Shown here piece after piece: positions 23,900 through 38,025 of a stretch of DNA of 64,000 bases. This stretch comes from Myotis daubentonii (lineage: Eukaryota; Chordata; Mammalia; Chiroptera; Vespertilionidae), in contig NC_081847.1 in assembly GCF_963259705.1 (NCBI RefSeq), positions 86,054,485 to 86,118,484 of the forward strand, given 5' to 3'. Below the pieces are notes generated by a model that was given only the letters and a program-made list of their open reading frames with translations, searched no databases and was not told the DNA's origin. A program made the position numbers and the translations under genes. Numbering within the stretch: the first letter of the stretch is position 1; each line of letters starts with the position of its first letter.

Positions 23900-24018
23900 T
23901 CGAGTCTCACTCCCCGTCTCCCCTTCCCTCTGAGATCTGTCAGTCTGTTCTATGCTTCCATGTCTCTGGACCTATTTTGTCAGCCTCAAGTTAAAAAAAA
24001 AAAAAAAAAAAAAAAAAG
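23900..24018. mobile_element. L1 3'-UTR piece in reverse followed by a plus-strand poly(A)
   Basis: tctgagatctgtcagtctgt, then tctatgcttccatgtctctg, matches part of the minus-strand L1 3' UTR seen at 12190-12260. It is followed directly by ~24 A on the + strand. The orientation of the tail does not fit a simple insertion. Confidence 0.5.
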
Positions 24019-24596
24019 ACAGTGAAAATGTCTTAACAATTGGGCTTGAGGACCTCACTTGGCGAGAAAGCTGGAGGTAGGCATTTCCAACGATGTCAAC
24101 AAGGGCCCGGCTCATCTGCCAACTCCAGTGTGCTGGCCTTTGTCCCCAGGTTTGTCCCCACATGGTCTCAAGGTGGCGGCTGCAGCACCAACACAGCTTC
24201 AACACAGCTTCCTCCCAAAACAGCATTCAAAGACGGGGAGTGGAGGAGGAAAACATTTCCCTTGAGGCCTCCCAGGGGATGTTCCTTTGAGGCTTATTGT
24301 CCAGAAATGGATCATGTGACCATCCCTAAACCAACCACTGCCAAAGGGGAATTGAATTACCACCATTGGCTTAGACTCATGGCCCTCAACAGAGATAGGT
24401 GTGGGAGATACCACTGGCCTCTAGGATTTTGGAAATGTGTGAGGCTGGCACAGCACCCAGGAAGTGCTGTTGGCACTTAGTGGGTCGGGACCAGGGCTGC
24501 TTAAACTTTCCCCAGGGCACTGCACAGCTCCCCCAAACCAATGGCTCTTCTGCTCAGGTGCCAATACTGTCTCTGCTGGAAGCTGCTGATTTAGAT

Positions 24597-24788
24597 CAGT
24601 GTTCTCAACCAAGGTTGGTTTCGTCCTCCTCCACTGGTGGTAGTTTCTAAAGATAGAGATATTTTTGGTTGTCACCCTAGGGGTTGCTACTGGCATTTAG
24701 TAGGCAGAGGCCAGGGAGGCTGCTAAACATTCTCCTGCTAAGAATGATCTTGCTCAAAATGTCAGTCGTGCTGAGGTTGAAACCCTGG
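24597..24788 (+). mobile_element. Ancient hAT-Charlie-type MER element
   Basis: cagtgttctcaaccaaggtt, atatttttggttgtcaccct, ggggttgctactggcattta, ctgctaaacattctcctgct and gtgctgaggttgaaaccctg match a widespread mammalian element with a CAGTG...CCCTG end structure. The exact family name is left open. Confidence 0.65.
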
Positions 24789-25319
24789 GTTAGCCCCGTC
24801 ATGAGTCATCCCTGGGTTGGGCTCAGCTGCTCCATGGCTGTCCCAGAGCTGTTTTTTTGTTCACTCAGAGGAAGTGGGAATGGTTTCTGGGTTGGTGGCT
24901 AGTGTCAACTAGAGGGCCTCTGCCAATCAGCTAGCTGGGCAGATGCTCAGCTCAGCTCCCCTCTAGAATGGCCAGTCCCTGCAGCCACAGACTCCTGTGG
25001 ATTTGAGGTTTACAGTTGAAGAAGAAATCGAGAAATGGTCAGAAGGCAGTGTTATGGTTGTTTGAACTTGGTGTCATCAGTTTTGTGTTGTTGTTTTTTC
25101 TCAACTCATACTCTCATCTCAATGCCCATTTCTCAGTGTCTTTCCATAAAGTGAGCTTATTCACCATGGCCTCCACCCTGGACTGGATACAGGCAGAGAG
25201 GGGGCTGCTTCTCGCTTTAATTTAGGAAGCACCACAGATGTGCCTGCCCCAGACGTGTCCTTTGCTAGGCCTGGGAAGTCACCCTGGGCCTAGATGGCTC
25301 ATGGTGAGAACCAGATCAT

Positions 25320-25530
25320 GTGTTATGATGATGAGAAGTATGGGCTTTGGAGTCAGACAGACCTGCGTTTACATCCCAGCTAGTGGTGTGACTTTGGGCA
25401 AATCACTTCTCATTAAAGACTTCATGGGAGAATGATAACAACCTCATAGGGTTCTTGGGAGACCCAACTGAAGTAATCAGGCAAAGCCCTTGGCCCCTGG
25501 CAAGCCCTGAATAGTGTACTTACATCTTCA
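25320..25530 (+). mobile_element. MIR SINE
   Basis: gtatgggctttggagtcaga, cagacctgcgtttacatccc, gtgtgactttgggcaaatca and acctcatagggttcttggga follow the full MIR order. Confidence 0.8.
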
Positions 25531-25890
25531 GTGTGTCGTCTTCGCCACCTCTCCAGAGAGCCTCTGTTAAAATCCAAGTGCAGCTTAGGAGTGAGGTGCA
25601 TCCACGGGACATAGAATTGCAGAACTAGAAGGTAGCCTGTGGAGAGCAGAGAGCTGGGCCCTGAGCCCATGCAACTTATGGGTGAGCTTAACTAAACCTG
25701 GGGTCCCAAGCTCAGGGTACCTCCTTGGAGGGAGGGCAGTCCTGGAATAGTGCCACCATGAAGGACAAAAGGAGGACTGAGTCCAAGAGGGAGGAGGCGG
25801 TGCAACAAGAGCTGGAAAGGAGCCTGGGTTACAACACACTTCGGTGCCCACTCAGGGACAAGCTAGAGGGAGTTCCTACACTAACTAGAG

Positions 25891-26107
25891 CAGGGGTTGG
25901 CAAACTACAGCCCCCAGGCCAATCCAGCTCTCTATCTTCCTAAATAAAGTTTTATTAAAATGCAGTCATGCCCTTCATTTGGGTATTGTCTGTGGTTGCT
26001 TCTGTGCTGCAAAGGCAGGGTTGAGTGGTTGAAGAAGAGACTGTATGTCTGACAGAGGCTAAGATATTTACCCTCTGGTCCTTCATAGAAGAATTTGCTG
26101 GTCTCTG
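25891..26107 (+). mobile_element. Ancient hAT element
   Basis: CAGGGGTTGGCAAACTACAG at the left, aaataaagttttattaaaat inside, and tttgctggtctctg at the right. The flanking 8-mers aactagag and gcctagag share CTAGAG, consistent with a decayed hAT target duplication. Confidence 0.7.
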
Positions 26108-27019
26108 GCCTAGAGGACTTCATTCACATAGACACAGTGACTGGGATCACAAGCCTTAGAGTCACACAGACCTGGCTGTGATGGGAACAGGGCCACATAG
26201 AATCGTTCACCTGTAAATGAACATGATCCCTGTCTGAGAAGGATTTCCTGCACGTTTTGGGGGCTCAGGAGAGGGAAGAAAGCAGCGTCTGTGAAATGTC
26301 AGCACCTCACTGGGGGCCGTAGTTCCTGCTGAAAGTCAACAGCATGAGGCTTGGGAGGCTCTGAGCAGGCGAGGAGGTGAGTCTAAATTTAGACTTTCTG
26401 AAACTGCTTTGTAAACCAGAGCCTCAGGAATCCCAGAAAGGACAGTTGGCACACACCACCTCGTCTCTGGTTTGCCTCCACATGTTAGAAGGTTGGATGC
26501 ATGAGAGGATAATTAATTGGCCTCAAATAAGATGTTTCTGGAGAGCCAGTGAGAAATCAGCGGAGAGGTGAAGCTCCACTGTTTCGAGGGCTGGGGTAGA
26601 TATTTCTACTCCTGTGTTTGTTCCCCGTGAAATCCAGGGAGCCTGGACTGCCTTCTCCTTGCTGGGTGTTATTTGAGCACAGCTGAACCGATGACCTTTC
26701 TTTCTCTCAAGGTGAATGCCAAGTCCCTGGTTGAAAGTCACACTGTGATTCAGAGCAGCTCTGAGCCATCAGCTCCAAGTGGAGACTGATGCTGCTTCTC
26801 CCCGAAGCTCATCATGCCAAGGGCTGCCACACTCAATCCTCTGCCCAGGCGGGCACACCCAGATGCCAGGTCTACCCCTCGCCAGGATGGATGGGCCCAC
26901 ACCTCTTGGTATATCACACAAGCAATGAACACTAACCCAAGACTTCTAGGTAATAGGTGTTCTGTAATCAGTCCATATGTGGAAAAATCAAAGGGTTGAC
27001 AGTAGAAATTATAGAAGAA

Positions 27020-27348
27020 CCAGTGGCCCAGTGCACGGATTCATGCACATTGAAAGAAAATTAATTAGAAGAAATATTTTAATATCACTATTCGCATATT
27101 CTATCCACGACACCACTTCTTTCAGAATGTCAAAAAAAAAAACACACACACAAATTCACGATCGACAATGACAGATTGAAACACACGCGTGCAATTGGCG
27201 CCAGAGAGAGCTTTATATGTATCACACATGGGAAAGTCAACATTTATTTTTAAATTGCCAGTGTGTGTCATATGTACTGGCCAGTCGATCAGTCGGACGG
27301 TGGGACAGACGGATGGTCGGTCACTTAGCCTTTTGTATATATAGGTGA
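27020..27348 (-). mobile_element. Non-autonomous Helitron, minus strand
   Basis: On the minus strand it starts TCACCTATATATACAAAAGG, shares ctggccagtacatatgacac and acatataaagctctctctgg with the truncated copy at 4897-5148, and ends gtgcatgaatccgtgcactg followed by ggccaCTGG in place of ggcctCTAG. The end motif is mutated, so the copy is older. No coding capacity. Confidence 0.8.
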
Positions 27349-27359
27349 TAGAAAGAAGC

Positions 27360-28049
27360 TTAGAAAATGAAGAGTTTTGAGAAGAAATGAATAGTAGCAA
27401 ACTCAAATGGGAACAGAGAAATGGTCAGATGAAGACTGCCTGGTCAGTGTTGACATTCTAAGAGAGGCAGCATCGAAGCCGAAGATGATGCTAAGGAAAG
27501 TTCAAGTTCAGAAATGCTGGTTTGTCTGAGTGGCTGGGGCTAATTGTGAGAAGGGTCCTGCAAGCACAGGAAGGGGAGCCTGGGGAGTGTGGGCATCACA
27601 GTAGCGGAGACATAACCGATGTTCCTCGGGCACTTACAATCCAGTTATTTTCCAAGTGCTACTTTGAACCCTGGACTTAAGCTTAAAGTCTAGTGGGAGG
27701 TGGACATGTATCAAAAGCTAAATAACAGCCCAAGTGAGGATATGGCAAGTGTCAAGTACAGTATACACAGGAACGCCACAGGGGTTTGGAAAGGGGAGAA
27801 GTGTCACTGAGGACTAGATGGATGCTTTGCAGAGGAAGTGAGACTTCGCCTGGATTCTGAGTGATGGGCAGGGTTTCAACACGTGGGGAGGAAGCAGGAG
27901 AACATTTCAGGAACCAGGAAGGTGCAAGCAGAGAGGCCAGGGAGGAGCTGAAAGAGTAAATTTAGAGGCCCACGAGGAAGGTGGAGAGGGTGTGCAAGGT
28001 AACCTGGTACCTGCCCGCTGAAGTTGACAGTGTGCTGGGAATCCACTGA

Positions 28050-28085
<36 letters not shown>

Positions 28086-29620
28086 ACAGTCCCTCTGCCC
28101 GTGAGAGGAAAAGGAAAGAGTTTTGAAACATAAATAAAGCACCTCTTAATTATTCACAGAGTATCTGCATTGCAGCTGATCTCACACAGCTGATCCAAAT
28201 CCTGCTTTGGGCTTGCTGGTGATGTCATCTCTCTGCCTAGGTGCCCATTCCCGTCTCTGTTTACAGCCCTGTGAGGGCTGGAACGGGAAGAAGGCTTAAG
28301 TCTCTCCTCAGAAAGCAAGATATGTAAATATAAATGCTTCTGGTTGCTGTGCCCTTGGGAACCACACCAGGCATACGGGGAGAAAGTGAAAGAAGCTCCA
28401 ATGTAGGTTCTGTCACCTGCCTTGGGCAGCAGGGTCAGAGGAGGCATGGAGTGGGGCACTGGGGCGCCTCTCTTGTTCCCCTGAATCAGACATCCAGGTG
28501 GACTTGACTAGCACAGATGTTAGGCCGTAGCTCAGTGGGTGGTCCCAGCGCTGACTCCAATTGGCTGGGAATCTTCAGGGTGAATGGCATTCATTTATCA
28601 TGTCATCCCATGTTTATTGACCCTCTCCCTGTAGACGCACTAAGCTGGTATTCTCGGAGCCTTGGTGCCCTCATGGGCAGATGAGGACTTGCCTCTCGGT
28701 GGAGGGGCTGGCCTTGGGGTGGGTTCAGGTTCCTCACTGATGGAGATGCTCTGCAGGATGGTTAGCGAATCGGGCCCTGCTCTAGAAAGGCCAGTAGTGG
28801 CTCCTCCTCAAATGAGCCCAGGAGGGCAGGACCACCTCCGCTAAGGACCCGGGACCTGTCTGCTACATTGCCTCCCAGTCTGAAATTCTGCAAGTCGATG
28901 GTTATTTTGCTGCGGGGCCCAATAAAAACATGCAGAGCAGGTTTGCTGGGGGTTTGCTGAGATACCAGAATAGTTGCAGCTACTTCCTATTTAAGTGTAA
29001 GGGGATTTGCAACAATAGGCAGCATCTATTGAGCAAGGACTGTGTCCCAGACCCATGGCAAATTTCTTTCGTTAGGAGTTTTTAGAGGGGATCTGATTAT
29101 TTACTACTTCGTATCATTTGTGTCCCCTAATTTGCCTGCTTAGTTTCAGAGCACTGGCCATTGTTTTTGCTTCATTTATCATTTGCAGAGTTGTGCGGGG
29201 TTCAGACCTGAGAGTATCCCCACGGGCACCCTGCCGTGGGATGGGAACGCAGAAGCAGCCCTGGCTAGATTCACGCCTCTGTTCTGGACACGGTGCTTGT
29301 TCTTTGTGAGTCTGTGGCCTTAATAAACTTGTAAAACCTGTGACTTCCTCAGACAGAATTTATATCGCTAGTTTTGCAGTTTTTTTCTCCCCCCTTGGGT
29401 CCAATGCCTGTAATTGGAGTCAGCAGTCACGGGGAGCAGTCAGGATTGGATTTGACCCATTGCTTTGAAGAGCTAGGTCCCCATCCTCCAAGAGAATACA
29501 GTCCACCATGCCAGCCCTGGCGTCACGCTGAGATGCTCAGCTGGGCAGAGAGTCCCTTTACTGGGGCAGCAATACAATTTCCTTGCAATTTGGTATGTGT
29601 GCTTGTGTCATCTACATAGA
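27360..29620. other. Unique non-coding stretch
   Basis: No exon seen. 28051-28082 is a (CA)16 microsatellite. The remainder is ordinary unique sequence. Confidence 0.45.
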
Positions 29621-29635
29621 AAGCAAGCGACGCCA

Positions 29636-29700
29636 TTTAATTAATTACATTGCTCATTTGCATATTAAGTTATTAAAATATTCAAAGACATTTTCAGAAG
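29636..29700. promoter_or_regulatory. AT-rich block with TAATTA and an octamer, upstream of the MAPK4 5' exon
   Basis: TTAATTAATTAC (homeodomain-type core) is followed by ATTTGCAT (29656-29663, POU-type octamer) about 300 bp before the candidate 5'-UTR acceptor. Function is inferred only from motif clustering. The word catttgcatatta also resembles the complement of a Helitron 5' end, so a decayed transposon is an alternative. Confidence 0.25.
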
Positions 29701-29962
29701 AGGGAAGAAAAGGGATCCAAGTGGAAGAACAAGATGATTGATCCTTTATTTCTTTGCCTGCTACTGGCTACTGTCCACTCTCACCCTCCCGGGCTAGTGC
29801 TGATGTGTGTGTTCCGAGGGCTTAAAGAATGAATTTCTCAAAGGTCAGAGCTGATCATTCCCTCCTACAATCTGTGAGTGTTAACCTTCGGGGAGCAGGC
29901 ATTTACATAAAAGGCACACCGCTTGATGATCTTATCAAATCGGTCCATCTTCTCTCTTCCAG

Positions 29963-31713
<1,751 letters not shown>

Positions 31714-31953
31714 TAGAAAGATCCCTGGCCTGAAAAGCTGTTGAGGGGGTGGTTTGGGTTCTTGATTTTGGCCCTGCCATGTGGCCATGACCAATAACTC
31801 CAGGCTGTGCAAGAGGGGGTTGGACTGGATTATCGCTAAGATTTCTTCCAGTTGCAAACTCTGTGACTTTAAAATTGTGCAGCTGGTGAATTTGCCTCTA
31901 GCATCCCCTAATGAGGCTTCCACCACATCAGCCTTAGGTGCTGGTTCATCTTT

Positions 31954-32016
31954 CCTCCTCCTCCTCCTCCTCCTCCTCCTCCTCCTCCTCCTCCTCCTCC
32001 TCCTCCTCCTCCTCCT
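31954..32016 (+). repeat. (CCT)21 microsatellite
   Basis: 63 bp of uninterrupted CCT, about 370 bp after the MAPK4 donor. A polypyrimidine/polypurine tract; translated it would give poly-Leu, poly-Ser or poly-Pro, none of which is credible as a gene. Confidence 0.97.
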
Positions 32017-32828
32017 TCCCCCAACAAAGCTGACCCACTCTGTGTCCCATTCTCTCTGTCAGTGGACAAGTTCATCTGATCAACTCATCCTCAGTGTCCA
32101 TTATCCAACAAATGGCTCAGCTCTCCCAGGTCCCACAATGCCCTGGTCCCTGAGTGTGATGAAGCATGGATGTCTGGGTGGCACTGTTGAGACCCCATGT
32201 GGGACATGTCAGAGCTGACATTCCTCTAGACCTCTTCTTACCTAATGCACTGCTCCCTTTAGGAGCTGGAAGTTCTCTGACATTCTATTCCCCTCACCCC
32301 TGGTTCCTGCCATTTAGGGGAGCCTCTGAGCAGCTCGGCCTGAGCACACGTCACCAGGTTCCCCGCACCAGAGCTGGGGGGTGAGTGTCATTTCCAGCCT
32401 CCAGCCCACACCTTCGTGCCACACATTTTTATTAGAATGAAAACATCCTCTAGGAAGTAGGTGCACCATAAACCATTATCAGCCAAAGGGCTAGGGGGAG
32501 TCATGGAAGGGAAGGGTAGCTCTGACCTTGAACATGCTTCGCACCCAATTTGCCTGCAGCCAGAAGGTCACAGATGCATAGAAAGGCACTGGCCTGCCTG
32601 GTGCAGCTGCGGCGGGAGGGTGTCTGGGGGAGAGGGAGGCAGCGCTCCCTGTCCCACCCTCACAGGCTGGAACTTGGGCTCCAGCCCAGATTTCAGAGCC
32701 CAAATCCGCTCAGCTGGCTCTAGCTCCTTGGTGCCGCCTTAGCCCTGAGATTGCCCTGTGCTCCTCTCCTACAGCCTGGCCATCTGTCAGAACTGACAGC
32801 CGACTCTGTAGGCAGGAGTGTCCGTGGT

Positions 32829-32868
32829 AAACAAACAAACAAACAAACAAACAAACAAACAAACAAAA
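32829..32868 (+). repeat. (AAAC)n microsatellite
   Basis: About ten AAAC units. No SINE body was recognised beside it. Confidence 0.9.
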
Positions 32869-34466
32869 ACATCTTCCTGTCACCCTAATGCCCGGTGCTG
32901 TTTCTACCCTCTCTGTCCTCTAAGGAGCAATGTCTCCAAGCAATTGAACCAAAGAGTTTAACCCAAATTAGTTTTTATTTGGTAATAAGAGAGTCCATGA
33001 CACTCTTATTTCTGTTACACAAAATCACCTTCTGATTGGAATAATCCAGTACACTGGGAATAATAATAGGACCTCCCTTGATTACAGAGCCTGAGTAAGT
33101 GAAGTGTTTCCGCTCAGAACAGTCCCTCAGGGACAGTCAGGGGAGGTGATCTGGGGCAAAGATTGGCTGTAGTAACAGTTCCTTGGAGGGGCACGGTACG
33201 AGGAAGGAGCGCTATGTGGGGAGGCAGACACCTGGGCTCGTTTCTGATGGTGTTAAGTTGGGATGTGGATGCTCCCCGCCTGGGAGCCTCAGTTTCCCCT
33301 TCTTGACAGGGTTGATAACACATGCCCTGTCTGTCCCACTGGCTTGTGGTTATGAATAAAAGAGGAGGATAAACGTAAAGCCCCTTGGAGAGGAGTGAGG
33401 ACCCCATCCGTTCATTTCTTGAGTGTTTTCTGAGTGCACACCGGGCCCAGGCCCCGCGCTGGGAGCTGGGAGGGTCGCTGCCCTCTGACCGTGAGCTGTT
33501 ACCGCATTACACAGGGCAGGGAGCCGCATCTCTGAGTGGGACTTTCATTTTCCTGATGCAGGGGAGTGTACGTGTTCTGCCTTACTCTTGGTGGGCTCTC
33601 TTTAATCAAGTCAGCTATTGGAGTTTTAAAAAAATCACTGGAGCCACTTGCAAGCGTAGTAGGTGTTCACGTCAGTCCTGTGTTTGGCAGGGGCCACCTA
33701 CCCTCACCCACCTCCTCCCTCATTACCTTCTGCTTTTAGCTTCCGCCCTTCTCTTCCCTGAGTGATGACGGAGGCTTGACATTTGATGCTTTTATTTACA
33801 TGAAGTGCATTTAGTGAGTCCATCCTCATCTAATCCTCAGACTGCTGGGAGGCACTTAGGAAAAAGGGTCCATTTTAAAACAGAGACCTGGCTTTCTCAA
33901 GCTTCCTTGGCCAACAGTGGTCGAAGGGGCTCTGGAACTTGGGCCTTCTTGTGTCTTGATGGGTGGTCTTTCTGTGAGCTGTGTCCTTCGTGAAGGCTTC
34001 TGGATCCCTGGTGGGAATTGATCTTTCTTTCCTTTGAATTTCCATATCGCTTTCTCCCCATCCCAGAGCCCGGATCTTCTAGCACCGACGACCATGCTCT
34101 GCTCTGTCTTACGGGTATTTATTTGTGTCTGTGCCTTTTGTGCTCTTCTAGGCTGAGAGCCCCTTGGTTCCTTGTGGGCCGTCTCATGTTCATCTTGGTT
34201 TCCTCCAGGGAGTCTAATCACTGTGCCTGAGATATGGCCAGCTGACTTGGTTGGCTGCCTTGAACAGATGGAAGACTAGTCACTTACCAGCACATTACTG
34301 ATGGGAAGCTAGTTGAGTTCATTGATTCCATGTGGTTAGAAGATTTGACTCTCAGAAAGAAAGCTCATACAAGGGAAGAGCATTAAAATATATGCCTTCA
34401 AATCTTAAATGGGTGAAAAATTAGCATGCAATTTAAGCATGTATAATGGAAGCTAATATATACACA

Positions 34467-34928
34467 CTAGAGGCCCAGTGCACAAAAATTTGTGCACTCG
34501 GGGGAGTCCCTCAGCCCGGCCTGTGCCCTCTTGCAGTCTGGGTCTCCTCTGGGGATGACCACCTGCTGGCTGAGGCCTGCTCCCCGGGGGATTGGGCCTA
34601 AGCTGGCAGTCAGACATCCCTCTGGCAGCCTGGGAGCCCTCAGGGGATGTCCACTTGCCAGTGGGGAGCAAGCCTAAGCTGTAGTCAGACATCCTTAGCG
34701 CTGCTGAGGAGGTGGGAGAGGATCCCACCACCACCGCTGTACAGGCAGCCATCAGCCTGGCTTGTGGCTGAGCAGAGCTCCCCCTGTGGGAGCGCACTGA
34801 CCACGGGGGGCAGCTCCTGCATTGAGCGTCTGCCCCCTGGTGGTCAGTGTGTGTCATAGTGACCAGTCATTCCCAGTCATTCTGCTGTTAAGGTCAATTT
34901 GCATATTACCCTTTTATTATATAGGGGA
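34467..34928 (-). mobile_element. Non-autonomous Helitron, minus strand, complete
   Basis: On the minus strand it begins TCCCCTATATAATAAAAGGG and ends with hairpin gtgcacaaatttttgtgcac, then tgggcctCTAG. Flanking bases are A and T as required for Helitron insertion. The interior has an inverted repeat with arms at 34797-34813 (tgaccacggggggcag) and 34830-34846 (ctgccccctggtggtca). 462 bp, no ORF of its own. Confidence 0.92.
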
Positions 34929-34949
34929 TATATATATATGTATATATAT

Positions 34950-35209
34950 TCTAATAATAGACAAACAGGGTAATTGACCAAACCTTCGCTATGCCTCCCA
35001 TTGGCTAATCAGCGAGATATGCAAATTAACTGCCAACAAAGATGGCGGTTAATTTGCATATGTAGATGCGAAGTGGAGCAGCGAAAGCATTGAAGGTGGC
35101 TCCGGCTGGAGCGAAGGCCTGGGTGCCAGGTGCCAGAGGAAAACTGGTACTGGCAGCCAGGGGAAGGGAAGGCCTATTGCACGAATCTTTTCGTGCAATA
35201 GGCCTCTAA
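34950..35209 (+). mobile_element. Non-autonomous Helitron, plus strand, CTAA terminus
   Basis: Starts TCTAATAATAGACAAACAGG and ends in a perfect hairpin (attgcacgaa / ttcgtgcaat), then aggcctCTAA followed by T. The CTAA end is a one-base variant of CTAG. Only ~21 bp of AT repeat separate its 5' end from that of the opposite-strand Helitron on its left. Confidence 0.85.
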
Positions 35210-36545
35210 TATAAATAAATAAATATATATATATATATAACAATCATATATATTATCAGAGGGGGAAAAAGAAAGAGAGCACATAATTCTCCCAGCCAAT
35301 GGATTGGTTGGGGTGAGATGTGTGCATCGACTTCCCCTGGTATGCATGGAGGAGGATGTTTACATGTGAACTGCTCTAAATGTAACCCCTCCTAAAGTTT
35401 TATGGGTCCTGCACTCACCTTGAAGAGATTATGCTCACCTGGGTTGCAGCTAGTGCCTTGGTGTGAGTTACAAAAAAAGGTGCCCCCTTTTGCAGGCTGA
35501 TTTAGCTCAGTGCCTGTGATAGGCTTTGTGATCCAATGGGGGCTGGACTTGGTCCCTTGGCCAACCACGACCCACCTAGCACTAAGCAGCAGCTGGAATC
35601 TCACTGTCTTCATCATGACTTTCTCGCGGGTGGACAGTAAGTCTCATGAACCTGCACATCCCCTCCTCTAGCATGGAGTCTGGCACGGGTAGGTGCCCAC
35701 TGTGTCTGTCTGGTGAAGGAGGTGCCAGAGGAAACTGTCTTCTCTTTAATGAGCAGCTGGGAGCACTGGGGCTCCAGTCACAGTCAGAGCGCATCCTGAG
35801 CACATGTCCCCTACCACACCACCCCTGGCAGTCTTGGTCCTTGTGGTGTCCAGAGGGAACTAGAGGCCCCAGCAACCCACACTTTCAGGGATATGGCAGT
35901 GGTGGCAGTGGGGTGCTCTAATGGCTGTCTCTCCACAGAGGCAGCTTGGGGAGCATGTCTCTCTGTGTCATCGTTACTCACCTCACTAATTGCATGACCA
36001 CGGGCAAAGCCTTTTCCTTGTGCAGCTTACGAGGAGATCTGTAAGAAGGCCTCACAATCATCTTATTCATTCCCTTCGTTTCACAGATGACAAAACCGAG
36101 GCCTGGAAAGGGAAAGAGACCTGCTCGAGGTCACACCACGAGTGGCTGAGCCAGAAGCACAGCGCCCGTGCTTCAGCTCCATGCCCACGGATTTTTCTGA
36201 GCCTCTCTTCTCAGTTGTCTTCTCTGCCAAATGGGGGCATCGCTCCCATTCTGATTACTTCATAGGATTCTTGTTAGAGTCCAGTTCAAAGTGTGGAAGT
36301 CAAAGTGCTTTCAGACGTAGGCAAGATCCCTAACAGAACTATCTGCCCATTAAGTGCCATGTGACAGGATGGGGAACAGGCATACACCCACATGTCAGTC
36401 TCCCCCCACACACTGAAATATGGAACCAACTCCCCACATGATGACCAGAGTCCTGAGGCTTCCCAGTCTGTGGTCCTGATAGGAACCCGTGTTGCCCACC
36501 TCCTTGGCAGGTGTCCTGATTAGCTCCTTACCTAAAGCACTAGGG

Positions 36546-36757
36546 CAGTGGTCGGCAAACTCGTTAGTCAACAGAGCCCAGTATCAACAGGACAACGATT
36601 GAAATTTCTTTTGAGAGCCAAATTTTTTAAACTTAAACTATATAGGTAGGCACATTGTTATTCACTTAATTAGGGTACTCCTAAGGCTTAGGAAGAGCCA
36701 CACTCAAGGGGCCAAAGAGCCGCATGTGGCTCTCGAGCCGCAGTTTGCCGACCACGG
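36546..36757. mobile_element. Non-autonomous hAT element with perfect TSD
   Basis: CAGTGGTCGGCAAACTC at the left, agtttgccgaccacgg at the right, and the exact 8-mer CACTAGGG on both sides. 212 bp, non-coding. Fragments of the same family are at 37375-37426 and 63916-64000. Confidence 0.92.
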
Positions 36758-37299
36758 CACTAGGGTGGGTCATGAACTAGTGTTTATGTGGAGAAGAGGC
36801 AGGTGAAGGATCAGAGCATGTTTTCCTTTGAATTTATTCTATTAGGAAGCAGATGATCTCAAAAGAGAAAAAAAAATGTTGTTTAAGACTTCGCTGAGCC
36901 CTGTGTAAATTCTAAGACATGTCAGGAGGCCCCAGGAAACTGCAGAGGGCTGGGGAGTAGCGCGTGACAGCCTGACTCGCTGTGTGAACACTCCCCTTGG
37001 CCAGGGGAGGGAGCCACCTGTCATCCTCACTGGGGTGGCCAGGAGACTGCCAGCCTTTCCCGGGGCAGAAGACAGAAAATACCCAGGAAAAAGCAAGATA
37101 GGAGGCCCATCAGAAGTTGGGCGACCAAAGGCTCTTGTGTTTTGGTGGACCATTTGAGAACGTCTGGCCTGCCTTTGGGTCCAGGGCCCTCTACTCCAGG
37201 GCCCTCTGAATTCTTACATCCTTCCCGATCAGAACGCTTTCCCACTTTGCCTCTGTATCTCATGGAGACTCCTTAGAAAGCAGCCAGTGCGGGGGTTCT

Positions 37300-37426
37300 C
37301 CCAGCGGGTGCTGGGCCAGCGGCATCAGCTTCACCTGGGAACCCGTTCGAGATGCAAGTTCTTAGGTCTCATCTCAGGGGCCAAAGAGCCGCATGTGGCT
37401 CGCGAGCCACAGTTTGCCAACTACTG
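37300..37426. mobile_element. MER20-like fragment joined to a hAT 3' end
   Basis: 37300-37374 reads like the left part of MER20 (cggcatcagcttcacctggg, atgcaagttcttaggtctca). From 37375 it is the last ~52 bp of the hAT family seen at 36546 (gccgcatgtggctcgcgagc, cagtttgcc), ending ctactg. The missing middle suggests a deletion joining the two. Confidence 0.6.
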
Positions 37427-37429
37427 ACC

Positions 37430-37815
37430 TAAACCAAAGGGAATGTTGGCTCTGTTAGGGTTTGATCTTAACAATAGTTAGGTGATATAAACAATGATTT
37501 TAGAAAACATATACTATTAATTCTGGTGTAAACGACTTTGTTAGATATTCTGTAAAAACAGAGGCACTGGTTTTCACAGTTCAGTGAGACTGAGTGTTTG
37601 ATTGACGGCTCAGCAAGATGATACTATAGTTTGTTAAGGCCTGTGGTTCAATTCAAGGTCCCAAAGGAGGCAAAGAGGTACGTGATGTTGAACACATACA
37701 GCCAGATTCCGCAGGCTTGGAGTGGAGTTTTGGTCGGCAGCATTTATGCTGTTTTCATGATGTTGCTCAACCTCACCTCCTGGTCAATCCGTCTTCCTTG
37801 GATGCCTTGGGATCT
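37430..37815. other. Unique non-coding sequence, unrecognised
   Basis: No repeat or exon recognised. An open frame of 99 codons starting at 37631 runs into the adjacent hAT element; its product has no motif I recognise. Confidence 0.4.
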
Positions 37816-38025
37816 GTCTAGGCTAGGTGTGGGCAACACCTGGCACGCATGCCAAACATGGCATGCCAATAACTTTTGCTGGCACGCGAAACCCTCTCTT
37901 ATAATCTTCCATTTACAATTTTTTTCTTAATATCGACTTTTTTATTTTTCAGATAAATTCAGTGTAGGTGCATCTTAGATAAATAATTTTACATAACAAG
38001 TTATCTTAAAGACCATAGACATGGA

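Noticed and set aside
31781..32218. Poly-Leu containing open frame
   Set aside because: A translation of the (CCT)21 microsatellite in an intron.
37631..37930. 99-codon open frame beside the hAT at 37.8 kb
   Set aside because: It runs across the element boundary, has no recognised motif and no splice support.
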